A stretch of DNA of 37,988 nt from SIG78 sp045585955 (GTDB lineage: Bacteria; Verrucomicrobiota; Lentisphaeria; Victivallales; Victivallaceae): contig JAZMZK010000130.1 of the NCBI GenBank assembly GCA_045585955.1, positions 1 through 37,988 on the forward strand. The letters run 5' to 3'. Positions 1 to 6,975 of the stretch are shown here, in pieces. The notes under the pieces are model-generated. The model was not told the DNA's origin, did not search any database, and saw nothing but the letters and a program-made list of their open reading frames with translations. Numbering within the stretch: position 1 is the stretch's first letter; each line of letters starts with the position of its first letter. A program made the translations under genes and the position numbers.

Positions 1-122
1 CATTCGCGGGCGGTACGGTTGATGGCGGCGGAGTGCCGCTTTGCCGCATTCGCGGGCGGTACGGTTGATGGCGGCGGAGAGCCGCTTTGCCGCATTCACG
101 GGCGGTACGGTTGATGGCGGCA
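1..122. repeat. 46-bp tandem repeat, about 2.6 copies
   Basis: Copies begin at 1, 47 and 93. Copies 1 and 2 differ at one base (position 34 of the unit). Copy 3 has one change at its sixth base and is cut off after about 30 bases, where it runs directly into the phased ACGG element. Each unit contains GGCGGC followed shortly by GCCGC, so single units could form small hairpins. The array reaches the left edge of the window and may continue outside it. No coding sense is evident. The sequence is much more GC-rich than its surroundings. Confidence 0.85.
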
Positions 123-200
123 ATACGGACTGATACGGACTCTTACGGACTTTTACGGACTGTTCTTGCCGCCCGTCAGTTACCGTTTGTTACCGTTAAT
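113..200. repeat. Helically phased ACGG/CCGT repeat element, copy 1
   Basis: The element starts with GATGGCGGCA (113-122). Four ACGG cores follow at exactly 10-bp steps (125, 135, 145, 155). Next comes TGCCGCC (167-173), complementary to the GGCGGCA at 116-122. Three CCGT cores then occur at 10-bp steps (173, 183, 193). A second copy with the same arm spacing lies at 6313-6442. It sits downstream of the DUF1846 gene (minus strand). Function unknown: phased protein sites, a folded nucleic acid or a dispersed extragenic repeat are all possible. Confidence 0.8.
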
Positions 201-248
201 ATCAGCCCGACGCAGGCAAGGTCACAAGATTTGCCGCAATTTTGAGCG

Positions 249-1763
249 TTAATCTTGCAAGAGGTTCCTGCCGGTAAATCTTGGGTCGCTGGTTACATTT
301 ATTGCCAGTTTGCGCAACGCATTTTCGTCCCCTGCCGGCGGTATATGGCTCAAGTGCATTTCGCATCCTTTGAGCTTGGTCAATTCTTCCAGCGCCAGCT
401 TGGCGGCGGGGTTGCTGGGAGAACTCACCGAAAGAGCGGTCAGCGTTTCCGAAAGGTCAAGACTGATACCTTTATTGTGGTAAACATCCTGCTTTAAGCT
501 GGAAACAGCTTTAATAACTTCCGGCGAAAGCAGTGTAAGATTATCCGGCAGATTTGCCAGCAGCTTTATAGCGTTTAATATACAGCTGGAAGCGGCGTGC
601 AGCAGCGTGGAGTTTCTGCCGGTAACGATCCTGCCATCGGCAAGCTCCAGCGCTGCACCGCAGAAGATGTTGTCAAAGCCCTTGCCGGGAGTTTTTTCAG
701 CACTTGCCATTGCATCACGGGCGGGCGAAACCACTTTGCGGTCAGTTTCGGTAATGCCCAGATCGTCCATCAAAAGTTTAATGCGCTCAACAGGAGCGTT
801 ATCGGCAGCCCCCATAGCATAGTCACACATGGCACGGAAATAGCGGCGGATAACCTCCTGGGCAGATGCCTGCTGACAGATCTCGTCGTCAGAAATGGCA
901 AAGCCCAGCCGGTTCACCCCCATATCGGTCGGCGAGTGATAGAGCTGTTCGGGATCCATAATGCGTGAACAGATCCGGTGCACTACCGGAAAAACCTCCA
1001 AATCCCGGTTGTAATTGATCGCCGGGGTGTGATAGTGTTCCAAATGGAAACTGTCGACCATATTCACATCGCCGATATCAGCAGTGGCGGCTTCGTAAGC
1101 AATGTTCACCGGGTGCTTCAAAGGCAGATTCCACACCGGAAAAGTTTCAAATTTAGCATATCCGGCACGGATGCCTTTTTGAAAATCGTGGTACACCTGC
1201 GAAAGACAGGTCGCCATCTTGCCGGAGCTTGCCCCGGGGCCGGTAACTACCACAATGGGTTTATCGGTTTCAATATAAGTGTTGGAGCCGTAACCCTTGC
1301 TGGAAACAATGGTATCCAGCTCCGTAGGGTATCCGGCAATGGGTTTGTGCAAATAGACTTTTATCCCCCGGCGGGAAAGGCGGTTGATGAATCCACGCAC
1401 CGCCGGCTGGTTCTGATAGCGGGTAACGACTACGGCTTTAACGGTAAGCTCCCAATCGCCCAGTACATCGATGGTACGCATAACATCAGCATCGTAAGAT
1501 ATACCGTAATCGGCACGCATTTTGCGCTGTTCGATATCGCCGGAGTAAATGCAAATAACGATGTCGATCTTGTCCTTCATGCGCTGAAGGAGCTTGATCT
1601 TGGTATCGGGGTCAAAGCCGGGGAGCACTCGGGCGGCGTGATGGTCGCCCATAAGTTTGCCGCCGAATTCCAGATAGAGTTTATCGTCAAATTTTTCGGC
1701 ACGCTCAAAAATCGCCGCCGCCTGTTCTTCCAGATATTTTTCGCTGTCAAATCCGCATTTCAT
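249..1763 (-). CDS. DUF1846 family protein
   Basis: A 504-residue protein that matches the DUF1846 family from end to end, at about the usual family length. The family is widespread in gut and Gram-positive bacteria. Its biochemical role is not settled to my knowledge, so no reaction is assigned. A glycine-rich segment at about residues 171-182 (VVVTGPGASSGK) resembles a phosphate-binding loop. The reading frame is open four codons further upstream with a TTG, but ATG at 1763 is preferred. The ribosome site is weak (GGGTAACAAG before ATG). The gene is monocistronic: repeats lie downstream, and about 180 bases separate it from the GH28-like gene upstream. Confidence 0.85.
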   Translation of the reverse strand: MKCGFDSEKYLEEQAAAIFERAEKFDDKLYLEFGGKLMGDHHAARVLPGFDPDTKIKLLQRMKDKIDIVICIYSGDIEQRKMRADYGISYDADVMRTIDVLGDWELTVKAVVVTRYQNQPAVRGFINRLSRRGIKVYLHKPIAGYPTELDTIVSSKGYGSNTYIETDKPIVVVTGPGASSGKMATCLSQVYHDFQKGIRAGYAKFETFPVWNLPLKHPVNIAYEAATADIGDVNMVDSFHLEHYHTPAINYNRDLEVFPVVHRICSRIMDPEQLYHSPTDMGVNRLGFAISDDEICQQASAQEVIRRYFRAMCDYAMGAADNAPVERIKLLMDDLGITETDRKVVSPARDAMASAEKTPGKGFDNIFCGAALELADGRIVTGRNSTLLHAASSCILNAIKLLANLPDNLTLLSPEVIKAVSSLKQDVYHNKGISLDLSETLTALSVSSPSNPAAKLALEELTKLKGCEMHLSHIPPAGDENALRKLAINVTSDPRFTGRNLLQD

Positions 1764-1892
1764 CTTGTTACCCAAACTTTATTAACATTGAACAATACTG
1801 GGAAATAAATATAACCGGAAAAGCCGTTTTTTGCAAAAAAAATAATACAAAAAATCCGGAAAAACTTATTTTTGCCTGCCCTCCCCGGAAAA

Positions 1893-1928
1893 GCAGACAA
1901 GCCGCCGGGAGTTCAACAGCCTGTCTGC
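1893..1928 (-). terminator. Probable terminator after the GH28-like gene
   Basis: The arms at 1893-1902 and 1919-1928 pair over ten positions with one G-U pair, around a 16-nt GC-rich loop. Read on the minus strand the stem is followed by TTTTCC. It begins 17 bases past the GH28-like stop codon. The U-run is short, so termination is likely but not certain. Confidence 0.5.
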
Positions 1929-1944
1929 CGGCAAAAGCTGTAAA

Positions 1945-3243
1945 TCAAAATTCAGCAGCCATATCCGGTTTATCCGAAAGCGGCTTATTGCAGCAATAAG
2001 AGCTGTTTTGATTCATAATCCCCGCCAGCCACTCGTCAGCATGGGCTGGATATGTTACCTTGACATCTTTAAATTCCACATCTTCGGCGTTGCAAAGATA
2101 AAATGCTGCCGGGGGATTGCCCTTGACAAACTCGCCGTAGCCGGTTTTTTCCGGCGGTACAGCAACGATATTTTCACCCCGGTCATAGACAATTTTCACA
2201 TCGCTGAAACTTATATCTTTTACATACCCCATACGACTGGCGGAAATCACCGAACCCCGGTATGCCGTTCCCCGCACATGGTGGAAACTGATGCGTTCAA
2301 TATTTTTGGCAGTTTCCTCCTGCATTCCCCGTGGGGTGGTAGCTATGTAGAAGGGCCGCACGCAATCCAATCGCAGATTGCTGAACTGGATATCTTCGAT
2401 CTGCACACCGGTACTTTTTTTGCTGTATTGCGAAACCAGACAAATAGCGGTACGGGTATCACGCACTATGATATTGCTGATGGTACACCGCCGCACCAGA
2501 CCACCGCCCACCCCGATACGGAAAGCGTTGCAGCGGGTGGAAAGTATGCAGTTGGTAATGGTAACATATTCGCAAGGACGGCTGCCGCCTAATTTTGCAT
2601 CGTTGCCCCGCAAAGTTATGCTGTCATCGGCAGAGCGGATAATGCAGTCGCTGATGGTAACATAACGGCAGCAGTCCACATCAATACCGTCGCCATTCTG
2701 GGTACCGAAGTCGTTTTCGATGCGCACACCCCGGATCTTCACCCATTCGCAGCCGTGGAGAAAACAAGTCCAATACTGGGAATCCAGCATTTCCACATCC
2801 TGAATACTGACATTTTTGCTGTTGACCATATAAACCATCTGCCCCATGCGCCATTCGGGCAGCAGAAACCGCTCCGGGAAATCCGGGTTCGGTGTATTGA
2901 AAACTGCACGCCGGTTGCCGTCGATCCTGCCGCCGCCCCGGATAACGATATTTTCCACATTGGCGGCGATCACCAGATGTGCCCCGGAAACATTTTCGGT
3001 GGAAAAAGCCTGATTTTCGGGTATAAAATCATCGGCATTGTACTGGGTTTTATCCGGCACAGCCAGCAAGGTTGCTCCGGGGGCAAGTTCCAAACCGCCG
3101 TTGCTCCGCAAATATATTGATCCGGTAAGATATGTTCCAGCCGGGAAATAGACCATTCCACCGGCATCCAACGCCTTTTGAATAGCTTGGGTATCTAAAG
3201 TAACACCGTCGCCAACGGCACCGAAATTGCGTACATTATTCAT
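1945..3243 (-). CDS. Glycoside hydrolase family 28-like (polygalacturonase-fold) protein
   Basis: A 432-residue right-handed beta-helix protein. The N-terminus (RNFGAVGDG, then a run ending VYFPAGTYLTG) is the standard opening of GH28/pectate-lyase-fold proteins. NGDGIDVD and SADDSITLRG match the two aspartate motifs that carry the GH28 catalytic acids. The usual Gly-His-Gly motif is replaced by a segment reading RIGVGGG, and no clear RIK motif follows, so its specificity may differ from classical polygalacturonase. No signal peptide is visible, suggesting a cytoplasmic or unconventional location. ATG at 3243 has GGAG nine bases upstream. It has its own likely promoter and lies downstream of the Uxs/CE15 pair; a role in breaking uronate-containing glycans is inferred. 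Confidence 0.8.
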   Translation of the reverse strand: MNNVRNFGAVGDGVTLDTQAIQKALDAGGMVYFPAGTYLTGSIYLRSNGGLELAPGATLLAVPDKTQYNADDFIPENQAFSTENVSGAHLVIAANVENIVIRGGGRIDGNRRAVFNTPNPDFPERFLLPEWRMGQMVYMVNSKNVSIQDVEMLDSQYWTCFLHGCEWVKIRGVRIENDFGTQNGDGIDVDCCRYVTISDCIIRSADDSITLRGNDAKLGGSRPCEYVTITNCILSTRCNAFRIGVGGGLVRRCTISNIIVRDTRTAICLVSQYSKKSTGVQIEDIQFSNLRLDCVRPFYIATTPRGMQEETAKNIERISFHHVRGTAYRGSVISASRMGYVKDISFSDVKIVYDRGENIVAVPPEKTGYGEFVKGNPPAAFYLCNAEDVEFKDVKVTYPAHADEWLAGIMNQNSSYCCNKPLSDKPDMAAEF

Positions 3244-3263
3244 AAAAAATTACTCCATATTAC

Positions 3264-3296
3264 AAAAAAAGAACAGAACTTATACAGCTCTGTTCT
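3264..3296 (-). terminator. Hairpin plus seven-U tract before the GH28-like gene
   Basis: The arms AGAACAGA (3270-3277) and TCTGTTCT (3289-3296) enclose an 11-nt loop. On the minus strand the stem is followed directly by seven T's (complement of 3264-3270). It is well placed to stop transcripts coming from the Uxs-CE15 operon. It lies only about 20 bases before the GH28-like ATG and overlaps the predicted start of that gene's own transcript. Confidence 0.7.
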
Positions 3297-3324
3297 ACAT
3301 TACATTGGTAATAGTTTTTGTCAA
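3297..3324 (-). promoter_or_regulatory. Predicted sigma-70-type promoter of the GH28-like gene
   Basis: On the minus strand TTGACA (3324-3319) is followed after 16 bases by TAATGT (3302-3297). The predicted start is near 3290, inside the first arm of the hairpin just downstream. New transcripts would therefore lack a complete stem, while readthrough transcripts from upstream would contain all of it. Confidence 0.5.
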
Positions 3325-3373
3325 ATACCAAACTTAAAACAAGCAGATTTTTCCGCCGAAAAAATGTTATTTT

Positions 3374-4714
3374 TTAACATTTGCCGAACAATTCATCGGC
3401 AAACTTGAAATATTGCTCCCAGTCGTAAGAAGTCAGTGAGTGTTTACCGGTCTTGACATGATACCGCACCATATTACCGACAGGAGTATTTTCGGGGGGC
3501 ATATCATTACACTCCAAGCCTTTCAAGCCGTAAAGTCCCCAGATTTTGGAGGCTTCCTGGGTGGCAAGAAAACTGCCGCGGGGGTCGCCATTAAGGTCTT
3601 GGCTGGAAGTTGCCACATACAACGCCCGGGGTGCCACCATTGCCAGAAGCTGGTGCTGGTCAACCGGCAGAGTATCTTCCCGCCTGACATATTGCTCGAT
3701 ATTCTGCGTTACCCAGTTAGGGCGGCATGCCTGGAATACTTGCAGCATGGAGCCGAAATCCCGGCGGTTGAGCTGCGCCCCGCCGCTGCCGGAGTTATTG
3801 CAGCAAACCAGTTTGAACCGTTTATCGTGAACCCCGGCCAGCAGACTTGCCACTGCCAGACGGCTCTGGCCTACACATCCGAGTTTATCCGGTGCAGTCA
3901 AGCCGATTTTTTCCAGAGCATCAGCAGTCCGGCAATAGCCCCATGCCCACGCTGCGTATGCTCCGATATTGCGGACTCTGCCAGCGTTCAAATCCTCCAG
4001 CGGTATTTCGTAATCGGGCCGCAGATCGTCGTAAAACAAGGTGTAGCAGCTTTTCCGGAAACCATCCAGATTGTCCGGAAAAACTTCACCGTAACAGACC
4101 GTTGCCATAGCGTAGCCCCGGCGGACACCTTCAGCATAACTCATTCTGCCCACATCCAGACCACGGGGCTGACTGTTGATGCCGGTAGCGTGCCAGCGGT
4201 CGGGCTTGTTCACGGGCGACCGGGTGGGTCTTATATCCATATCCGGGCCGTAAGCCTGATTGCCTTTCATATTCAAATGCACAAAGCAAGGGGGCGGTTC
4301 CGCAGTGTTTTTCGGCAGATACAAAAGCAAGTCAAAGTTGAAACTTCTGCCGTTATCCATATTGCAGTATACCCGGTACTCCCGCCGCAGAGCTATGCCG
4401 TCAAGAGCATCATCCCGGCTGGCGAGCAGCTTGACTTCCACCTTATCCGGCGGCGGCGGAAAATCTCCATAGATACACTCCTCAAACTTTTTCCAGAGTT
4501 CGGGGCGAACTTTTTCCCACTCTTCCAAAGTATCCGGCAGCGGCGGCAGCGTGTAAGCTGGAACTTTGCTTTCGTCAAAGTTCCTGAAACGCCTGTATTC
4601 GTTCATCATCCAGTTCAATCCCTGCTCACATGCCAGAGCAAGTGCATCATTATCAGGAATACGGGGAGCTTCTTCATTGATAATGAAGTCCGGATTTTTG
4701 TATTCATCTGGCAT
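3374..4714 (-). CDS. CE15-like alpha/beta hydrolase (glucuronoyl esterase family)
   Basis: A 446-residue protein resembling bacterial carbohydrate esterase family 15. CE15 enzymes cleave ester links between glucuronic acid side chains and lignin alcohols or related partners. The nucleophile motif is GQSR (282-285; Ser284, with Arg285 as the family's oxyanion arginine). CNNSGSGGAQLNRR follows, then LPVDQHQLLAMVAPRALYV, and His425 lies in a KHSLTSYDW motif near the C-terminus; all are typical of CE15. No signal peptide is seen, unusual for an enzyme acting on plant wall. The frame opens upstream at 4741, but ATG 4714 is chosen because TAGGAG sits eight bases before it. Only 14 bases separate it from the uxs stop codon, so the two genes are probably co-transcribed. 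Confidence 0.8.
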   Translation of the reverse strand: MPDEYKNPDFIINEEAPRIPDNDALALACEQGLNWMMNEYRRFRNFDESKVPAYTLPPLPDTLEEWEKVRPELWKKFEECIYGDFPPPPDKVEVKLLASRDDALDGIALRREYRVYCNMDNGRSFNFDLLLYLPKNTAEPPPCFVHLNMKGNQAYGPDMDIRPTRSPVNKPDRWHATGINSQPRGLDVGRMSYAEGVRRGYAMATVCYGEVFPDNLDGFRKSCYTLFYDDLRPDYEIPLEDLNAGRVRNIGAYAAWAWGYCRTADALEKIGLTAPDKLGCVGQSRLAVASLLAGVHDKRFKLVCCNNSGSGGAQLNRRDFGSMLQVFQACRPNWVTQNIEQYVRREDTLPVDQHQLLAMVAPRALYVATSSQDLNGDPRGSFLATQEASKIWGLYGLKGLECNDMPPENTPVGNMVRYHVKTGKHSLTSYDWEQYFKFADELFGKC

Positions 4715-4728
4715 AAAATTTTCTCCTA

Positions 4729-5688
4729 TCAACCTTGGCAAAATTCGTAATCGGTACGCAAGAGTTCTTCAAAGTATTCAATGGTCTTTTTCAAGCCTTC
4801 TTCCAGCGGAGTGGTGGGTTCCCAATCCAGCAGTTTTTTGGCAAGAGTTATATCCGGCTTCCGCTGTTTGGGGTCATCGGCAGGCAGATCGCAGAAGATG
4901 AGCTTGCTCTTGGAATTGGTCAGTTTGATGGTCAATTCTGCCAACTCCCGGATGGTGAACTCCTGGGGCCTGCCCAGATTTACAGGACCGGTGATTTCGT
5001 GAGGCGTTGCCATCATCCGCACCAGACCTTCGATCAAATCATCCCGGTAGCAGAAACTGCGGGTCTGGCTGCCGTCGCCGTAAAGGGTTATATCTTTGTT
5101 CTGCAAAGCCTGCAAGATAAAGTTGCTGACCACCCGACCGTCGCAGGGGTGCATGTTAGGCCCGTAAGTGTTGAAGATCCGCACGATCTTTATGGGCAGA
5201 TCGCACTGCATACGGTAGCAGTTGAAAAGCGTTTCGGCACACCGTTTGCCTTCATCGTAACAGGAGCGGATGCCAATGGGGTTCACATTGCCCCAGTAAC
5301 TTTCCACCTGCGGATGCACTGCCGGGTCGCCATAGACTTCGCTGGTGCTGGTCTGCAATATCTTGGCATTGAGCCGCTTGGCAAGCCCCAGCATATTGAT
5401 CGCTCCATGCACACAAGTCTTGACCGTCTGCACCGGGTCACGCTGATAATGTATGGGCGAAGCCGGACAGGCAAGGTTGTATATTTCGTCGCACTCAATG
5501 TAAAGGGGGAAAGTCACATCGTGCCGGATAACTTCAAACCGGGGATCGTCCAGCAGCTTGTATATATTGCGTTTGCTGCCGGTAAAAAAGTTGTCAACAC
5601 AAATAACTTCATTGCCCATATTGAGCAATCTTTCACAAAGGGCACTGCCCAGAAAGCCGCCGCCGCCAGTAACCAAAATCCGTTTCAT
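4729..5688 (-). CDS. uxs: UDP-glucuronate decarboxylase (UDP-xylose synthase)
   Basis: A 319-residue extended short-chain dehydrogenase that should convert UDP-glucuronate to UDP-xylose with bound NAD+. The Rossmann motif TGGGGFLG lies at 7-14. TSTSEVYGDP (113-122) supplies the conserved Ser/Glu, and SCYDEGKR carries Tyr144 and Lys148 of the YxxxK pair. The run around NPIGIRSCYDEGKR and the IFNTYGPNM motif are hallmarks of UXS rather than of other sugar-nucleotide epimerases. Length is normal for bacterial forms. It is first in a two-gene unit with the CE15-like esterase. The pairing suggests xylose-containing surface glycan metabolism, but this is inference. Confidence 0.85.
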   Translation of the reverse strand: MKRILVTGGGGFLGSALCERLLNMGNEVICVDNFFTGSKRNIYKLLDDPRFEVIRHDVTFPLYIECDEIYNLACPASPIHYQRDPVQTVKTCVHGAINMLGLAKRLNAKILQTSTSEVYGDPAVHPQVESYWGNVNPIGIRSCYDEGKRCAETLFNCYRMQCDLPIKIVRIFNTYGPNMHPCDGRVVSNFILQALQNKDITLYGDGSQTRSFCYRDDLIEGLVRMMATPHEITGPVNLGRPQEFTIRELAELTIKLTNSKSKLIFCDLPADDPKQRKPDITLAKKLLDWEPTTPLEEGLKKTIEYFEELLRTDYEFCQG

Positions 5689-5727
5689 AAGCTATCTTTC
5701 TATAAATATATTACAACATTTTACTTT

Positions 5728-5755
5728 AAGATAGCATAAAAGCAGAGCTTTACAA
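5728..5755 (-). promoter_or_regulatory. Predicted promoter of the uxs-CE15 unit
   Basis: On the minus strand TTGTAA (5755-5750) and TATCTT (5733-5728) are separated by 16 bases. The predicted start near 5721 leaves a leader of about 33 bases before the uxs ATG. The match is moderate. Confidence 0.4.
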
Positions 5756-5771
5756 ATCCCGGAAAGAATTT

Positions 5772-6224
5772 TCACTGTTTTAACACAGCTTCAAGGGTAA
5801 AAAAGAGTTGTATGGAAGTGCGGAAATATTCATTGATATATATTGCCATAGAAAAATCACAGAAGATCTTCCCCCGGTAATCAGGCTCCAACTCCCACTG
5901 ACTTGCCGCCAGCATTTGCCGGATCGCCGGAGAATCAAAAGTAAGTTTTTCCACATGCACAGTCTGAAAGCCGACATCATCTTCCAGAAAAGAGATATCG
6001 TTTTCCACCGAAGATAGCACCCGGTCATGACAGCTTAAAAGGATTTGGCAACTGCCGAATTTTTCCGTCGGGATAAGTTTAAGCGGCGAACCGGATAAAT
6101 CGCAAAAGCGGAAATCCAGCGAATGTTCAACGCCGCAAACAAACTCCAAAGTCTTTGCATGATTGTTGCAGCAAAAGCTCTGTACTTCGCCATCATGATA
6201 GAATAGATCAACTATCATCTGCAT
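5772..6224 (-). CDS. Hypothetical protein, 150 aa
   Basis: I do not recognise this protein. It is soluble-looking, with no signal peptide or membrane helix, and has six cysteines, two of them adjacent (about residues 18-19 from the chosen start). The N-terminal half is predicted mostly beta, with alternating hydrophobic residues (MQMIVDLFYHDG, LDFRFCDL). The ATG at 6224 is preferred over an upstream one at 6248 because AAGGAG lies six bases before it. A TTGACA at 6271-6266 (minus) is a possible -35, though the matching -10 is poor. The gene stands alone between the uxs promoter and the repeat element. Coding status rests on its clean ribosome site and length only. Confidence 0.6.
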   Translation of the reverse strand: MQMIVDLFYHDGEVQSFCCNNHAKTLEFVCGVEHSLDFRFCDLSGSPLKLIPTEKFGSCQILLSCHDRVLSSVENDISFLEDDVGFQTVHVEKLTFDSPAIRQMLAASQWELEPDYRGKIFCDFSMAIYINEYFRTSIQLFFTLEAVLKQ

Positions 6225-6244
6225 AAAAAACTCCTTTTTGAAAA

Positions 6245-6261
6245 ACATTCAAAAAGAATGT
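6245..6261. promoter_or_regulatory. Small inverted repeat ahead of the 150-aa hypothetical gene
   Basis: ACATTC (6245-6250) and GAATGT (6256-6261) flank five A's. The repeat lies between a candidate -35 (TTGACA on the minus strand, 6271-6266) and the ribosome site of the gene ending at 5772, where an operator would be expected. No regulator is implied by neighbours. Confidence 0.3.
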
Positions 6262-6312
6262 ATATTGTCAACATTGAGCAAGATATACACCGCATATGCA
6301 GGCGATAGTACA

Positions 6313-6442
6313 GATGGCGGCAGAACGGGAATTAACGGAAAACAACGGGGGGTACCGGATTTTTCCTGCCGCCAGAAACAGCAATACACTATCCACCAGT
6401 TTATTACCGTTTGTCACCGTTCGTTACCGTTCGTTACCGTTA
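6313..6442. repeat. Helically phased ACGG/CCGT repeat element, copy 2
   Basis: GATGGCGGCA (6313-6322) is followed by cores at 10-bp steps: AACGG at 6324, 6334 and 6344, then a diverged ACCGG at 6353-6357. TGCCGCC (6367-6373) closes the arm pair. The distance from GGCGGCA to TGCCGCC is 51 bases, exactly as in copy 1 (113-173), although the bases between the cores differ. After a 33-base stretch, four CCGTT cores follow at 10-bp steps (6407, 6417, 6427, 6437). It lies between smpB and the 150-aa gene. Confidence 0.8.
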
Positions 6443-6465
6443 AATGCACAGCAAACAGCACCATA

Positions 6466-6481
6466 GGTTGCAGCTGCAACC
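6466..6481. repeat. Perfect 16-bp palindrome after smpB
   Basis: GGTTGCAGCTGCAACC is a perfect palindrome with no loop, five bases past the smpB stop codon. It lacks a following T-run on either strand, so it is a poor intrinsic terminator. A protein-binding site or a transcript-end structure is possible. Confidence 0.55.
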
Positions 6482-6486
6482 GTTAA

Positions 6487-6975
6487 TTAAAGATTCCGAT
6501 CTCCTCTCATGGCTCTTCTTGCGTCCATGTCGTCCTGCCGGGCACGGAGAGTTTCCCTTTTATCTTCGTGGCTTTTGCCTTTGCAGAGGGCAACTGATAA
6601 CTTTATCAAGCCGCCTTTGAGATACATCTTCAAAGGTACGATAGTGCAGCCTTTTTCCTTGACCTGGATCGCCAGCTTGAGCAATTCTTTTTTGTGAAGC
6701 AAAAGGCGCCTCCGGCGGCGGGTATCGTGATTGAACCGGTTGCCGTGGTCGTAACCTGCAATGTGGGCGTTGACGAGAAAGGCACTGCCTTGAGTCATAT
6801 CCACATAGGCTTCGGAGAGCGTTACCGTCCTTGCCCGGCAGCTCTTGACTTCGGTGCCGGTAAGCTGGATACCCGCTTCGTACTGCTCAAGCACGATATA
6901 ATCATGGAGAGCCTTGCGGTTATTGGAAAGCACTCCGTCGCCGGGAATATTTTTATTTTTTTTGCCGTCAGCCAT
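6487..6975 (-). CDS. smpB: SsrA-binding protein SmpB
   Basis: A 162-residue small basic RNA-binding protein that partners with tmRNA in rescuing stalled ribosomes. The sequence shows the family's NRKALHDYIVLEQYEAGI opening, the LTGTEVKSCR core, the AYVDMTQGSAFLVNAHI segment, and a basic C-terminal tail rich in Arg/Asp (KRETLRARQDDMDARRAMRGD). Length is normal. Its ATG overlaps the dnaJ stop codon (TAATG), indicating translational coupling. It is the last gene of grpE-dnaJ-smpB. The tmRNA gene itself is not in this window. Confidence 0.97.
   Translation of the reverse strand: MADGKKNKNIPGDGVLSNNRKALHDYIVLEQYEAGIQLTGTEVKSCRARTVTLSEAYVDMTQGSAFLVNAHIAGYDHGNRFNHDTRRRRRLLLHKKELLKLAIQVKEKGCTIVPLKMYLKGGLIKLSVALCKGKSHEDKRETLRARQDDMDARRAMRGDRNL

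Noticed and set aside
124..441. CRISPR array
   Set aside because: The short repeats near the left end have 4-5 base cores at 10-bp steps without spacers of CRISPR length, and no cas gene is present.
978..1808. Plus-strand open frame of 276 codons opposite the DUF1846 gene
   Set aside because: Shadow frame without start signals; the minus frame is a full-length family match.
3440..4750. Plus-strand open frame of 436 codons opposite the CE15-like gene
   Set aside because: Shadow frame; the minus strand carries the CE15 motifs.
6466..6481. smpB intrinsic terminator
   Set aside because: The palindrome has no loop and no T-run on either strand, so it is listed as a palindrome only.
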